In this document: piece by piece, positions 6,285-13,549 of the stretch | Layout of the letters: each line of letters starts with the position of its first letter | Numbering within the stretch: position 1 is the stretch's first letter | NCBI GenBank assembly: GCA_964428485.1 | Contig: CAYRYP010000026.1 | Span: 1-18,531, forward strand | Direction of reading: 5' to 3' | Origin: CAZPAN01 sp964428485 | Lineage (GTDB): Bacteria > Actinomycetota > Coriobacteriia > Coriobacteriales > CADBOM01 | Length of the DNA stretch: 18,531 bases | Made by a program: the position numbers and the translations under genes | The notes under the pieces: generated by a model | What the model was told of the DNA's origin: nothing | Database searches by the model: none | The model's input: the letters and a program-made list of their open reading frames with translations, nothing else

Positions 6285-7201
6285 GGGACGAGCTGTCGCG
6301 GGTCGAGTTCGACTGCGAGGACTGCAAGCGGGCCGAGCTCTCCGCGCTGGTGCGCATCGAGGGCAGACTGTCGGTCAACTACAGGCTCGAACTCACCACT
6401 GAGACCGCTTCGGTCGCGCGCCTCATCGTCGCGCTCATTCACGATGTGTTGAGGCTCAAGACCGAGATCACCACACGCAGGAGCACGCTGCACAAGTCGT
6501 ACAACTACCTCATCACTGTGCCGGTGCAGATCGGCCTTGAGGAGGGTCTGGCCAAGCTGGGCATCATCTCGAAATCGGGTCTTGAGCTGGGCATACCGCA
6601 CGAGCTGCTGGTTAAGCCCTGCTGTCAGGCGGCATATCTTCGGGGCGCGTTCATCGGAGGCGGCTTTATCGCCGATCCCAGGGGAGACTTCCATTTCGAG
6701 CTCACCACCGATCACGAGGAGCTTGCCCGGGGGCTGGTGGAGTTGCTGAACGGCCTGGGTATCCCCGCCAAGGCCACGCAGCGCCGCGGCTCGTGGGTCA
6801 TCTATCTCAAGGGCGCGAACCCCATCGCCGACTTTCTCGCGGTGACCGGGGCGCACCGCGGCATGCTTGCGATGGAGAACGTGCGCGTCACGAAGTCGGT
6901 CCGAAACGATGTCAACCGCCGCCTGAACGCCGAGATGGCCAACCAGACCAAGTGCATAGACGCCGCTATGGACCAGATCCGCTCCATCCAGACACTCATT
7001 GACGAGCGGGGACTCGAGTCGCTTCCTCCGGCTCTGCGAGATCTTGCCCTGCTCAGGCTGCAGCATCCAGATGTATCTTTGAGGGAATTGGGCGAGCTGG
7101 CGACCCCGCCACTGTCCAAGTCGGCTGTTTATCATAGAATTAGACGAATTGAAGCGCTCGCTAGGGAAGTCGGGCAGAAGTCCGGCGACCATGATCGATA
7201 A
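6263..7201 (+). CDS. whiA: DNA-binding protein WhiA
   Basis: The 312-residue protein is WhiA, a regulator of sporulation septation in Streptomyces and of cell division and chromosome segregation in non-sporulating Gram-positives. The N-terminal half (about 1-210) is a degenerate LAGLIDADG homing-endonuclease fold, with YLRGAFIGGGFIADP at 125-139. The C-terminal half (about 220-300) is a helix-turn-helix with LSKSAVYHRIRRIE. The TTG at 6263 is chosen since MSFAGEIRDEL is the family's usual start and AAGGGGG lies 10 bases upstream. It overlaps yvcK by 22 bases, so the genes are cotranscribed. No sporulation genes are visible, so a division role is more likely. Confidence 0.94.
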   Translation: MSFAGEIRDELSRVEFDCEDCKRAELSALVRIEGRLSVNYRLELTTETASVARLIVALIHDVLRLKTEITTRRSTLHKSYNYLITVPVQIGLEEGLAKLGIISKSGLELGIPHELLVKPCCQAAYLRGAFIGGGFIADPRGDFHFELTTDHEELARGLVELLNGLGIPAKATQRRGSWVIYLKGANPIADFLAVTGAHRGMLAMENVRVTKSVRNDVNRRLNAEMANQTKCIDAAMDQIRSIQTLIDERGLESLPPALRDLALLRLQHPDVSLRELGELATPPLSKSAVYHRIRRIEALAREVGQKSGDHDR

Positions 7202-7232
7202 ATGTCCGCTGTGAACTGAAAGGATGAATATC

Positions 7233-8243
7233 GTGTCTATAAAGGTCGGCATCAACGGGTTTGGCCGTATCGGCAGGCTTGTGTTCCGTGCAATGGAGAA
7301 CGACCCGGATTTCGAGATAGTTGCAATCAACGGAACCAGGGATCTTGTCACTGCAGCGCATCTTCTCAAATACGACTCTGTTCACGGGCGTGTTTACGAC
7401 ACCGTTGAGGTCGCCGATGGCGGCATCGTAGTCGATGGGCACTTTGTGCCGGTTTACAACGAGCGTAACGATCTTTCCAACATCCCGTGGTCCGATCACG
7501 GTGCCGAGGTGGTTATTGAGTCCACCGGAAAGTACAAGTCGAGCTCCGATGCCGGCGCGCACATCTCCGGCACCGTGAAAAAGGTCGTCATCACCGCTCC
7601 CGGCAAGGACGTCGACGCCACCATTGTCATGGGCGTCAACGAGGATATCTACGACCCCGCCAAGCACAACGTGATCTCCAACGCCTCGTGCACCACCAAC
7701 TGCCTCGCCCCCGTCGCCAAGGTCCTCGATGACAGCTTCGGGATCAAGCGCGGCTTCATGAACACCATCCACAGCTATACCAACGACCAGCAGATCCTCG
7801 ATAAGTCGCATAAGGATCTGCGTCGCGCCCGCGCCGGTGCCGTCTCCATGATCCCTACCACCACCGGCGCCGCCAAGGCTGTTGGAGAGGTGCTCCCGCA
7901 GCTCAAGGGCAAGCTCGATGGAATGGCTACCCGCGTTCCCACCCCGGACGCCTCGATGGTCGATCTCGTGGTAGAGCTCGGCAAAGATGTCACTCGCGAC
8001 GAGGTCAACGCCGCCCTCAAGGAGGCTTCCGAGACCAACATGAAGGGCTATATCGAGTACTGCACCGACCCGATCGTCTCCTGCGATGTCATCGGCAACA
8101 AGTATTCCTCGGTTTTCGACAGCCTGCTCACCATGGTGGCTAACGAGCCCGCCAACCTCGTGAAGGTCATCGCCTGGTACGACAACGAGGCTGGCTACTC
8201 CGAGAGGGTTAAGGACCTCGCGAAGTTCGTCATGACCCGATAG
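7233..8243 (+). CDS. gap: Glyceraldehyde-3-phosphate dehydrogenase, phosphorylating
   Basis: The 336-residue enzyme converts glyceraldehyde 3-phosphate to 1,3-bisphosphoglycerate in glycolysis. The Rossmann motif INGFGRIGR is at 7-15. The active site is SNASCTTNCLAP with the nucleophile C153, and the base is H180 in TIHSYTND. The cofactor site is unusual: where NAD enzymes have the VNDLTD aspartate, this one has G34 (INGTRD), and the usual LDLPHKDL is LDKSHKDL (K191, S192). This points to NADP or dual use (see findings). GTG at 7233 is preferred: AAAGGA is about 8-9 bases upstream and the protein then begins MSIKVGING. An ATG at 7224 is the alternative but sits directly on the ribosome site. 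It opens the glycolytic cluster. Confidence 0.95.
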   Translation: MSIKVGINGFGRIGRLVFRAMENDPDFEIVAINGTRDLVTAAHLLKYDSVHGRVYDTVEVADGGIVVDGHFVPVYNERNDLSNIPWSDHGAEVVIESTGKYKSSSDAGAHISGTVKKVVITAPGKDVDATIVMGVNEDIYDPAKHNVISNASCTTNCLAPVAKVLDDSFGIKRGFMNTIHSYTNDQQILDKSHKDLRRARAGAVSMIPTTTGAAKAVGEVLPQLKGKLDGMATRVPTPDASMVDLVVELGKDVTRDEVNAALKEASETNMKGYIEYCTDPIVSCDVIGNKYSSVFDSLLTMVANEPANLVKVIAWYDNEAGYSERVKDLAKFVMTR

Positions 8244-8308
8244 CGGCCGGGCGGCAACGGGTCCGTCTTGGCTATCGCAGGCAATACTGAAGAATCGAGG
8301 CACGTACG

Positions 8309-9493
8309 ATGAGAAGCATTCGCGACGTTGATGTCAAGGGCAAGCGCGTTGTAATGCGCGTCGACTTCAACGTCCCTATGTCCGGGGGGACTGTCACCGA
8401 GGACAAGCGCATCAGGGCGGCACTTCCCACGATCATCCACCTTTTGGACGGAGGCGCCAGGCTTGTGCTCATGAGTCATCTGGGCCGACCGTCCGGAAAC
8501 GGTTATGAAGAGGAGTTTTCGCTCGCTCCCGCGGCGCGGGTGCTTGGGAGGCTGCTTGGCAAGGATGTCAAGTGCATGCACGAAGTCACCGGGAACGACG
8601 TTGTTGAAGCCTCATTGGCCCTCGGTGACGGCGATGTCATGATGATCGAGAATCTAAGGTTCGACCCCAGGGAGAAGAAGAACGACGAGGGGTTTGCGCA
8701 AGAACTCGCCGCACTGGGTGACATCTACGTCGACGACGCGTTCGGCTGTGCACATCGCAGTCATGCCTCTATCGACCGCATTACCTCGTTTCTTCCCTCG
8801 TACGCGGGCTTTCTGCTCGAGAGCGAGGTCAAGACACTTACCGGAGCGCTCGATCACCCGGCGAGACCCTTCGCTGCGATCCTGGGTGGGGCCAAGGTCT
8901 CCGACAAGATCGGCCTGGTCGACAGGATGCTCGACATAGTGGACACGCTCATCATCGGCGGAGGCATGTGTTTCACCTTCATCAAGGCCCAGGGCTACGA
9001 GGTGGGCAAGTCGCTTGTCCAGGAGGAGTGGGTCGAGAAGTCGGGCGAGATGATCGCCAAGGCCCGTGACAAGGGCGTGGAGATGCTGCTTCCCATCGAC
9101 GTTGTCGTGGCGGACGGCATCTCCGAGGACGCCGTAACGTCGATATGTGATGTGAGTGAGATCCCCGCCGACAAGATGGGGCTCGACATCGGGCCGGCCA
9201 CCTGCGAGCTCTTTAGGCGCAGCATTGCCGAGGCCAAGACCGTCATCTGGAACGGGCCGATGGGCGTTTTCGAGGTCTCTCCGTTCGCAGATGGCACCCG
9301 CAAGGTCGCGCAGGCCCTAGCCGACAACGTCGACGCCATGACCATCATCGGTGGGGGAGACTCCGCCGCCGCCGTAGACAAGTTCGGGTTCGAGGACAAG
9401 ATGAGCTTTATCTCAACCGGGGGCGGTGCGTCCATGCAGCTTCTCGAGGGAACCCCGCTTCCCGGGATCGTTGCCCTCGACGCGCAGGACTAA
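8309..9493 (+). CDS. pgk: Phosphoglycerate kinase
   Basis: The 394-residue protein makes ATP from 1,3-bisphosphoglycerate and ADP. The substrate domain shows DFNVP at 19-23, SHLGRP at 56-61 and MIENLRF at 112-118. The nucleotide domain shows GGAKVSDK at 193-200, WNGPMGVFE near 314-322, GGGDSAAAV at 348-356 and TGGGAS at 370-375. Length is normal. GAGG lies 8 bases before the ATG. It lies 65 bases after gap and 85 bases before tpiA on the same strand, consistent with one transcript. Confidence 0.97.
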   Translation: MRSIRDVDVKGKRVVMRVDFNVPMSGGTVTEDKRIRAALPTIIHLLDGGARLVLMSHLGRPSGNGYEEEFSLAPAARVLGRLLGKDVKCMHEVTGNDVVEASLALGDGDVMMIENLRFDPREKKNDEGFAQELAALGDIYVDDAFGCAHRSHASIDRITSFLPSYAGFLLESEVKTLTGALDHPARPFAAILGGAKVSDKIGLVDRMLDIVDTLIIGGGMCFTFIKAQGYEVGKSLVQEEWVEKSGEMIAKARDKGVEMLLPIDVVVADGISEDAVTSICDVSEIPADKMGLDIGPATCELFRRSIAEAKTVIWNGPMGVFEVSPFADGTRKVAQALADNVDAMTIIGGGDSAAAVDKFGFEDKMSFISTGGGASMQLLEGTPLPGIVALDAQD

Positions 9494-9512
9494 GGACTAG
9501 CATCTAGGCACT

Positions 9513-9548
9513 GCGGGGCTTTCCGGGCGCGCACCGTTGCGGCCCCGC
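9513..9548 (+). other. hairpin between pgk and tpiA
   Basis: GCGGGGC (9513-9519) pairs perfectly with GCCCCGC (9542-9548), extendable by a T-G pair, around a GC-rich loop of about 20 bases. No U-tract follows. It lies 31 bases before the tpiA start and may act as an mRNA processing or stability element in the polycistronic message. Confidence 0.5.
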
Positions 9549-9578
9549 GCGCAGCAGACCAACGATAGGAGCTATCGA

Positions 9579-10370
9579 GTGCGTAAACCCATTGTGGCCG
9601 GAAACTGGAAGATGAACATGACATGGGCCGGCGGCGTCCGCCTCGCCCAGATCGTATCCGACTTGATCGCGGGTACAAACCTCGAGGAAGTCGAGACCGT
9701 GCTCTGCCCACCCTTCACATGCATCAAAGGAATCGATGGTGTCAGGGAGTTTGATGGTGCATCGTTTGCGATAGGCGCTCAGGACGTGCATTGGGAGGTT
9801 CCCGAGGGCAACGCCGCGAGCACCGGCGAGATATCCGCCGCGATGCTCGTGGATCTGGGCTGCAACTACTGCATCATCGGACATTCCGAGAGGCGCGCCG
9901 ACAACGGCGAGACAGACGAGCGCGTGAACCAAAAGGCCCGCCTGCTCCTCGACCACGGCATCACACCCATCATATGCTGCGGTGAGAGCGAGGAGACCAA
10001 CGCTAGGGGAGAGTCAGAGGAGTTCGTCTGCGCTCAGATCCGCAGGGCGCTGGAGGGGATAGATCCTGCGGGCTGTGCCGGGCTGGTGATCGCATACGAG
10101 CCTATATGGGCTATCGGGACGGGCAAGGTGCCTACCCCCGAGGGCGCGGCCTCCATATGTGGTGCCATCAGAGGAGTGGTTTCCGACATGGCTGGAGCCG
10201 AGGCAGCGCAGCAGGTGCGCGTGCTCTACGGCGGGTCGATGAAGCCCGAGAATGCGAGGCCCTTCCTCGACATGGAGGACATCGATGGCGGTTTGATCGG
10301 GGGCGCTTCCTTAGACGCGCATAAATTTGTGGAGATAGTGCGGATTTGCACCGAGGCCAAGGATCTCTAG
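9579..10370 (+). CDS. tpiA: Triosephosphate isomerase
   Basis: The 263-residue TIM-barrel enzyme interconverts dihydroxyacetone phosphate and glyceraldehyde 3-phosphate. Catalytic residues are visible: K11 in AGNWKMN, H102 in IIGHSERR and E174 in AYEPIWAIGTG. The phosphate-binding LYGGSMKPEN and GLIGGASL follow near the C-terminus. The GTG at 9579 is chosen because AGGAG lies 7 bases upstream and the protein then begins MRKPIVAGNWKMN, the family start; a longer in-frame reading from 9537 has no homology. A small hairpin directly follows the stop. Confidence 0.97.
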   Translation: MRKPIVAGNWKMNMTWAGGVRLAQIVSDLIAGTNLEEVETVLCPPFTCIKGIDGVREFDGASFAIGAQDVHWEVPEGNAASTGEISAAMLVDLGCNYCIIGHSERRADNGETDERVNQKARLLLDHGITPIICCGESEETNARGESEEFVCAQIRRALEGIDPAGCAGLVIAYEPIWAIGTGKVPTPEGAASICGAIRGVVSDMAGAEAAQQVRVLYGGSMKPENARPFLDMEDIDGGLIGGASLDAHKFVEIVRICTEAKDL

Positions 10371-10384
10371 CGCCGCTTGCGGCG
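10371..10384 (+). other. short GC hairpin directly after the tpiA stop
   Basis: CGCCGCTTGCGGCG is a perfect inverted repeat starting on the base after the tpiA stop codon. It would form a 5-bp stem with a CTTG loop. AACCTT follows, too weak a tail for an efficient terminator, but it could stabilise the 3' end. Confidence 0.4.
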
Positions 10385-10462
10385 AACCTTGACGCCTGGG
10401 GGCGGCATTTCTCTCCCTGCGGAAACCACGATAATCAGAATATCTTGTTGAGAAGTCGCTAC

Positions 10463-10514
10463 GGGAACGGCTGACGGGCCGGGAGCACCCAGCCCGCTCC
10501 GTTCCCAACTGTTT
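10463..10514 (+). terminator. large hairpin between tpiA and gpmI
   Basis: GGGAACGG (10463-10470) pairs with CCGTTCCC (10499-10506), and GGGC (10476-10479) with GCCC (10492-10495) inside. AACTGTTTT follows. This is a strong stem with a short U-tract in the 187-base gap before gpmI. It could end or attenuate gap-pgk-tpiA transcription. Confidence 0.5.
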
Positions 10515-10557
10515 TAGGCGAATCGTTTTTCGCGCCGGTTTGAAAGGCGGAGATTGT

Positions 10558-12120
10558 ATGAACGCACCCGCGTTGCTGGTGATAATGGACGGCTTCGGCA
10601 TAGCCGACCCTGGGGAGGGCAACGCCATCAGCCTCGCGAGTACCCCGTTTCTCGATAGACTGATCGCGTCCGACGAGTACCCGCATCGCACCATTGAGGC
10701 TTCGGCGGAGGACGTGGGTCTGCCCGCAGGCCAGATGGGCAACTCCGAGGTCGGGCATCTCAACATGGGCTCCGGTAGGATAATCTATCAGGATCTCTCC
10801 CGCATCAATAACGCCATCGCCGAGGGCACTATCCGCGAGAACCCAGTGCTTCTCAAGCTGTTCCACACAGTGGTGAGGTCCGGGGGAGCGCTGCACCTGA
10901 TGGGCCTGCTCTCCGACGGCGGTGTTCACAGCGAACTCTCCCATCTTGAGGCCCTTATCGACATGGCCGTGGCGGAGGGGGTCGGGCATATCATCGTCCA
11001 CCCGTTCCTCGATGGACGCGATGTCTCTCCCACTAGCGGAGCCGGATACGTGCGGATGCTCAGTAACTACATGAACTCCAAGTCGATAAAGACTGGGGCC
11101 ACTATCGAGATCGGTTCCATTGGCGGACGCTACTATGCGATGGATCGCGATAACAGGTGGGAGCGTGTCAAGCGGGCGTGGGACTCCATAGTCGTCCCCG
11201 ATCCGCGAAACCATCGCATTTCCGAGATGAAGCCCGAGGAGTTGGTAAGGTCCTCCTACGCCGCCGGCATCACCGATGAGTTTGTGGAGCCGGCCTCCTT
11301 CTCGCTTCGCGGCGTGCAGGACGGAGACGGGGTCATGATGTTCAACTTCCGTCCCGATCGCGCACGCGAACTCACGCGCGCGTTCACGCAGATCTCGTTC
11401 GACTCGTTCGATCGGGTGCGCACTCCCAAGGTCGTCTACACGTGCATGACCGAGTACGACGAGACCTTCGATCTGCCCATCGCCTTCCCTAAGGAGATCC
11501 CGCCGATGGTTCTGGCGGACGCCATCTGCGAGCTGGGACTTCGACAGCTTCACATCGCCGAGACCGAGAAGTACGCCCATGTGACGTTCTTCTTCAACGG
11601 CGGCGTGGAGGAGCCCAAGGAGGGCGAGCAGCGCATTCTGATCCCCAGCCCTAAGGTCGCCACCTACGACTTGCAGCCATCTATGAGTGCGCTCGAGGTG
11701 ACGGACGTGCTGGTGGATGCCATCGAGAAGGGCGAGGCGGATTTCTACATCGTCAACTTTGCGAACTGCGACATGGTGGGCCACACCGGGTCGATCCCCG
11801 CCACCATAGAGGCTGTGGAGACCGTGGATAGGTGCGTCGAGAGGCTTATCGGGATCATCGAGCGCATCGGCGGTGTAGCGATCGTTACCGCAGATCACGG
11901 CAACGCCGAGAAGATGCTGGCAGACGACGGCTCGCCGCACACCGCACATACGACCTCGCCGGTTCCTATCGCCATCGTGGATGCGAGCGGCACGCGTGAT
12001 GGGATCGAGTTTGTTGACGGCCCAGGCAGGCTAGCTGACATCTCGCCGACCCTCTTCGATCTCGCGGGTATTGCCGACGTCCCTGCGGAGTGGACAGGAC
12101 GCAGCCTCATCAAGCACTAG
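10558..12120 (+). CDS. gpmI: 2,3-bisphosphoglycerate-independent phosphoglycerate mutase
   Basis: The 520-residue protein interconverts 3- and 2-phosphoglycerate without 2,3-bisphosphoglycerate. It is an alkaline-phosphatase superfamily enzyme with two Mn2+ ions. Metal and catalytic residues can be assigned: D11 (VIMDGFG), the phosphorylated S63 (QMGNSEVGH), D405 and H409 (NCDMVGH), D446 and H447 (TADHGNAEKM) and H464 (HTAHTTSPVP). Substrate residues lie in LDGRDVSP near 151-158 and NFRPDRARE near 263-271. The ATG at 10558 follows GGCGGAG by 5 bases; a TTG at 10540 would add six residues. It lies between tpiA and secG, an order more usual in Firmicutes-type clusters than in mycobacteria. Confidence 0.96.
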   Translation: MNAPALLVIMDGFGIADPGEGNAISLASTPFLDRLIASDEYPHRTIEASAEDVGLPAGQMGNSEVGHLNMGSGRIIYQDLSRINNAIAEGTIRENPVLLKLFHTVVRSGGALHLMGLLSDGGVHSELSHLEALIDMAVAEGVGHIIVHPFLDGRDVSPTSGAGYVRMLSNYMNSKSIKTGATIEIGSIGGRYYAMDRDNRWERVKRAWDSIVVPDPRNHRISEMKPEELVRSSYAAGITDEFVEPASFSLRGVQDGDGVMMFNFRPDRARELTRAFTQISFDSFDRVRTPKVVYTCMTEYDETFDLPIAFPKEIPPMVLADAICELGLRQLHIAETEKYAHVTFFFNGGVEEPKEGEQRILIPSPKVATYDLQPSMSALEVTDVLVDAIEKGEADFYIVNFANCDMVGHTGSIPATIEAVETVDRCVERLIGIIERIGGVAIVTADHGNAEKMLADDGSPHTAHTTSPVPIAIVDASGTRDGIEFVDGPGRLADISPTLFDLAGIADVPAEWTGRSLIKH

Positions 12121-12125
12121 ACTCA

Positions 12126-12157
12126 GGCTGGGGGTCGGGGTCACCGCCCACCCAGCC
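12126..12157 (+). terminator. hairpin after gpmI
   Basis: GGCTGGG (12126-12132) pairs perfectly with CCCAGCC (12151-12157) just after the gpmI stop. No U-tract follows, so it would be a weak intrinsic terminator or an mRNA 3' stabiliser. Confidence 0.45.
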
Positions 12158-12183
12158 CTGCGTCATTGTTCGGACGTTTATCC

Positions 12184-12212
12184 TTGTTCTGGGCTTTTTG
12201 GCGGGATATACT
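12184..12212 (+). promoter_or_regulatory. secG promoter
   Basis: TTGTTC (12184-12189) and TATACT (12207-12212) are separated by 17 bp. The predicted start near 12219 leaves a leader of about 50 bases containing an 8-bp hairpin. secG can therefore be expressed apart from the glycolytic genes. Confidence 0.6.
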
Positions 12213-12229
12213 AACTATTCTGCAAGAAG

Positions 12230-12250
12230 AGATCCGCATTGGGCGGATCT
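12230..12250 (+). other. perfect 8-bp hairpin in the secG leader
   Basis: AGATCCGC (12230-12237) and GCGGATCT (12243-12250) form a perfect stem with a 5-base loop, ending 9 bases before the AGGAG ribosome site of secG. There is no U-tract. It may influence secG translation or be bound by a regulator. Confidence 0.5.
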
Positions 12251-12271
12251 GCTGGATATAGGAGAGTTCAA

Positions 12272-12514
12272 TTGAGCATATTGCTTATAGTCACGCTGAT
12301 CTTCTGGCTCATCTCTGGGATCGGTCTCGTGATAATGGTCATGCTTCACTCCGGCAAGGGAACTGGCATCAGCGATATGCTGGCCAGTAGTTTTTCCGGA
12401 ACATTCTCCGGAACTACCATCATTGAGAAGAACCTGGACAGGATAACCGTCATCCTCGCGATCATCTTCTTTGTGACGATATTCGCGATGATGATAATCT
12501 ACCCGCACTCTTAG
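12272..12514 (+). CDS. secG: Preprotein translocase subunit SecG
   Basis: The 80-residue membrane protein has two hydrophobic segments (about 3-24 and 55-76) joined by a loop with LHSGKGTGISDM, typical of SecG, the auxiliary subunit of the SecYEG channel. The start is a TTG at 12272, with AGGAG 7 bases before it; a reading from 12239 would include unrelated residues and the leader hairpin. The end of the tpi/gpm cluster is the normal location of secG in Gram-positive bacteria. It has its own predicted promoter. Confidence 0.9.
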   Translation: MSILLIVTLIFWLISGIGLVIMVMLHSGKGTGISDMLASSFSGTFSGTTIIEKNLDRITVILAIIFFVTIFAMMIIYPHS

Positions 12515-12655
12515 CGCGGGAGTCTGAAACGCCGCAGCGCGTAGCAGGCGCATTGGCTGGCAGGTTTTCCATGGGGCCTTTCGCAGGATTAATCCCCCCA
12601 AGCCTTGCGTAATCGCGGTGTTTCGCTAATATGATTCTCTGCTGCAAGCAACCAC

Positions 12656-12745
12656 GTCGGAGTGGCGGAATTGGCAGACGCGCTAGCTTGAGGTGCTAGT
12701 GCCCATATCTCGGGCTTACGGGTTCAAGTCCCGTCTCCGACACCA
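12656..12745 (+). tRNA. tRNA-Leu (anticodon GAG)
   Basis: The acceptor stem pairs GTCGGAG (12656-12662) with CTCCGAC (12735-12741), discriminator A, and CCA is encoded. The anticodon stem is CTAGC/GCTAG around the loop TTGAGGT, giving GAG (reads CUC/CUU). The long variable arm (GCCCATATCTCGGGC region) identifies a class II tRNA, and the T-loop is GGTTCAAGTCC. A TTGCGT (12605-12610) 16 bp before TAATAT (12627-12632) is a possible promoter. Confidence 0.97.
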
Positions 12746-12756
12746 TAGCCCACCAC

Positions 12757-12785
12757 GAAATGCTCCTAGGGGGCATTTCTTTTTT
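12757..12785 (+). terminator. intrinsic terminator after tRNA-Leu
   Basis: GAAATGC (12757-12763) pairs perfectly with GCATTTC (12773-12779), followed by six T (12780-12785). It starts 12 bases after the tRNA. Confidence 0.9.
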
Positions 12786-12871
12786 GGCCTTACGTCTCTT
12801 CTCGCATACGCCGGACGTCGGACGCTGCCGGATACTGCTTCGTCGTCGCGGCACGCCCCACTCCCAGAAGC

Positions 12872-12900
12872 TTGATAACGAACAAACGTTCGTATAGAAT
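12872..12900 (+). promoter_or_regulatory. ruvCAB promoter
   Basis: TTGATA (12872-12877) and TAGAAT (12895-12900) are separated by 17 bp, with a perfect LexA box in the spacer. The design copies that of the rightward promoter at 3151-3179. A GC-rich inverted repeat (AGGCC at 12914-12918, GGCCT at 12933-12937) lies in the leader. Confidence 0.8.
12879..12892. promoter_or_regulatory. LexA box of ruvCAB (perfect)
   Basis: CGAACaaacGTTCG matches CGAAC-N4-GTTCG exactly and fills the -35/-10 spacer of the ruvCAB promoter, so LexA binding would repress the operon until DNA damage. Confidence 0.92.
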
Positions 12901-12973
12901 CACATTCATCGGGAGGCCTGGCCGCGGGGTCGGGCCTTCGCTTCTAGTTTGATTGGTCCGCGTCGGAGGGTTG

Positions 12974-13549
12974 ATGGCTCAACCTATCGTCATAATGGGG
13001 GTCGACCCCGGCCTCGCCAACACGGGGTGGGGGATTATCGAGGCACAGGGGCAGCGCAAGCGGTGCCTAGCCTACGGTTGCATCTCCACCTCTGCGGATG
13101 ATCCCATAGACTACAGGCTCAAGCGCATCCACGACGAGATAGTGCAGGTCATAGAGAGGTACGGTCCATCCGAGTTGGGGATCGAGTCGATCTTCTTCAG
13201 CGCTAACGCCAAGAGCGCGATCGCAACCGGACAGGCCAGGGGAGCCGCGCTGGTAGCGGTCGCGACCGCAGGGCTGCTGGTTGGAGAGTACACCCCGCTG
13301 CAGATCAAGGGCACCGTGGTTGGCAATGGCAGGGCGGACAAGCACCAGGTGCAGTACATGGTGAGGGCTATCCTTGGGCTCGACCACGATCCCAAGCCCG
13401 ATCATGCTGCGGACGCGCTGGGTGCCGCGATCTGCCATGCGCATCTGAGAAGGTCGGCAGTGTTGGAGAAGATGGTGCGGGAGAGGGACGCCGTCGCGCA
13501 TGGCGCAATAAGCTCCAACGAAAACGGAAAAAGGGTGGCCGGAGCATGA
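12974..13549 (+). CDS. ruvC: Holliday junction resolvase RuvC
   Basis: The 191-residue RNase H-fold endonuclease cuts Holliday junctions symmetrically in the RuvABC resolvasome. Acidic active-site residues are visible: D11 (GVDPG), E71 (GIESIFF), H144 and D147 (PDHAADALGAA), the H/D version known from Thermus RuvC. ATG 12974 is preferred, with GGAGG 4 bases before it; a TTG at 12953 would add seven residues. The end overlaps ruvA by 4 bases (ATGA). The promoter carries a perfect LexA box, so the operon is SOS-induced. Confidence 0.96.
   Translation: MAQPIVIMGVDPGLANTGWGIIEAQGQRKRCLAYGCISTSADDPIDYRLKRIHDEIVQVIERYGPSELGIESIFFSANAKSAIATGQARGAALVAVATAGLLVGEYTPLQIKGTVVGNGRADKHQVQYMVRAILGLDHDPKPDHAADALGAAICHAHLRRSAVLEKMVRERDAVAHGAISSNENGKRVAGA

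Noticed and set aside
7112..7140. TAGAAT at 7135-7140 as a gap promoter inside the end of whiA
   Set aside because: The hexamer 17 bp upstream is CTGTCC, a poor -35, so the evidence is too weak to list as a promoter.
5606..7369. Long minus-strand frame of 587 codons across yvcK and whiA
   Set aside because: It runs antisense to two clearly conserved genes, shows no domain and arises from their GC-biased third positions. The same holds for minus-strand frames at 343-1251, 7161-8303 and 10459-11949.
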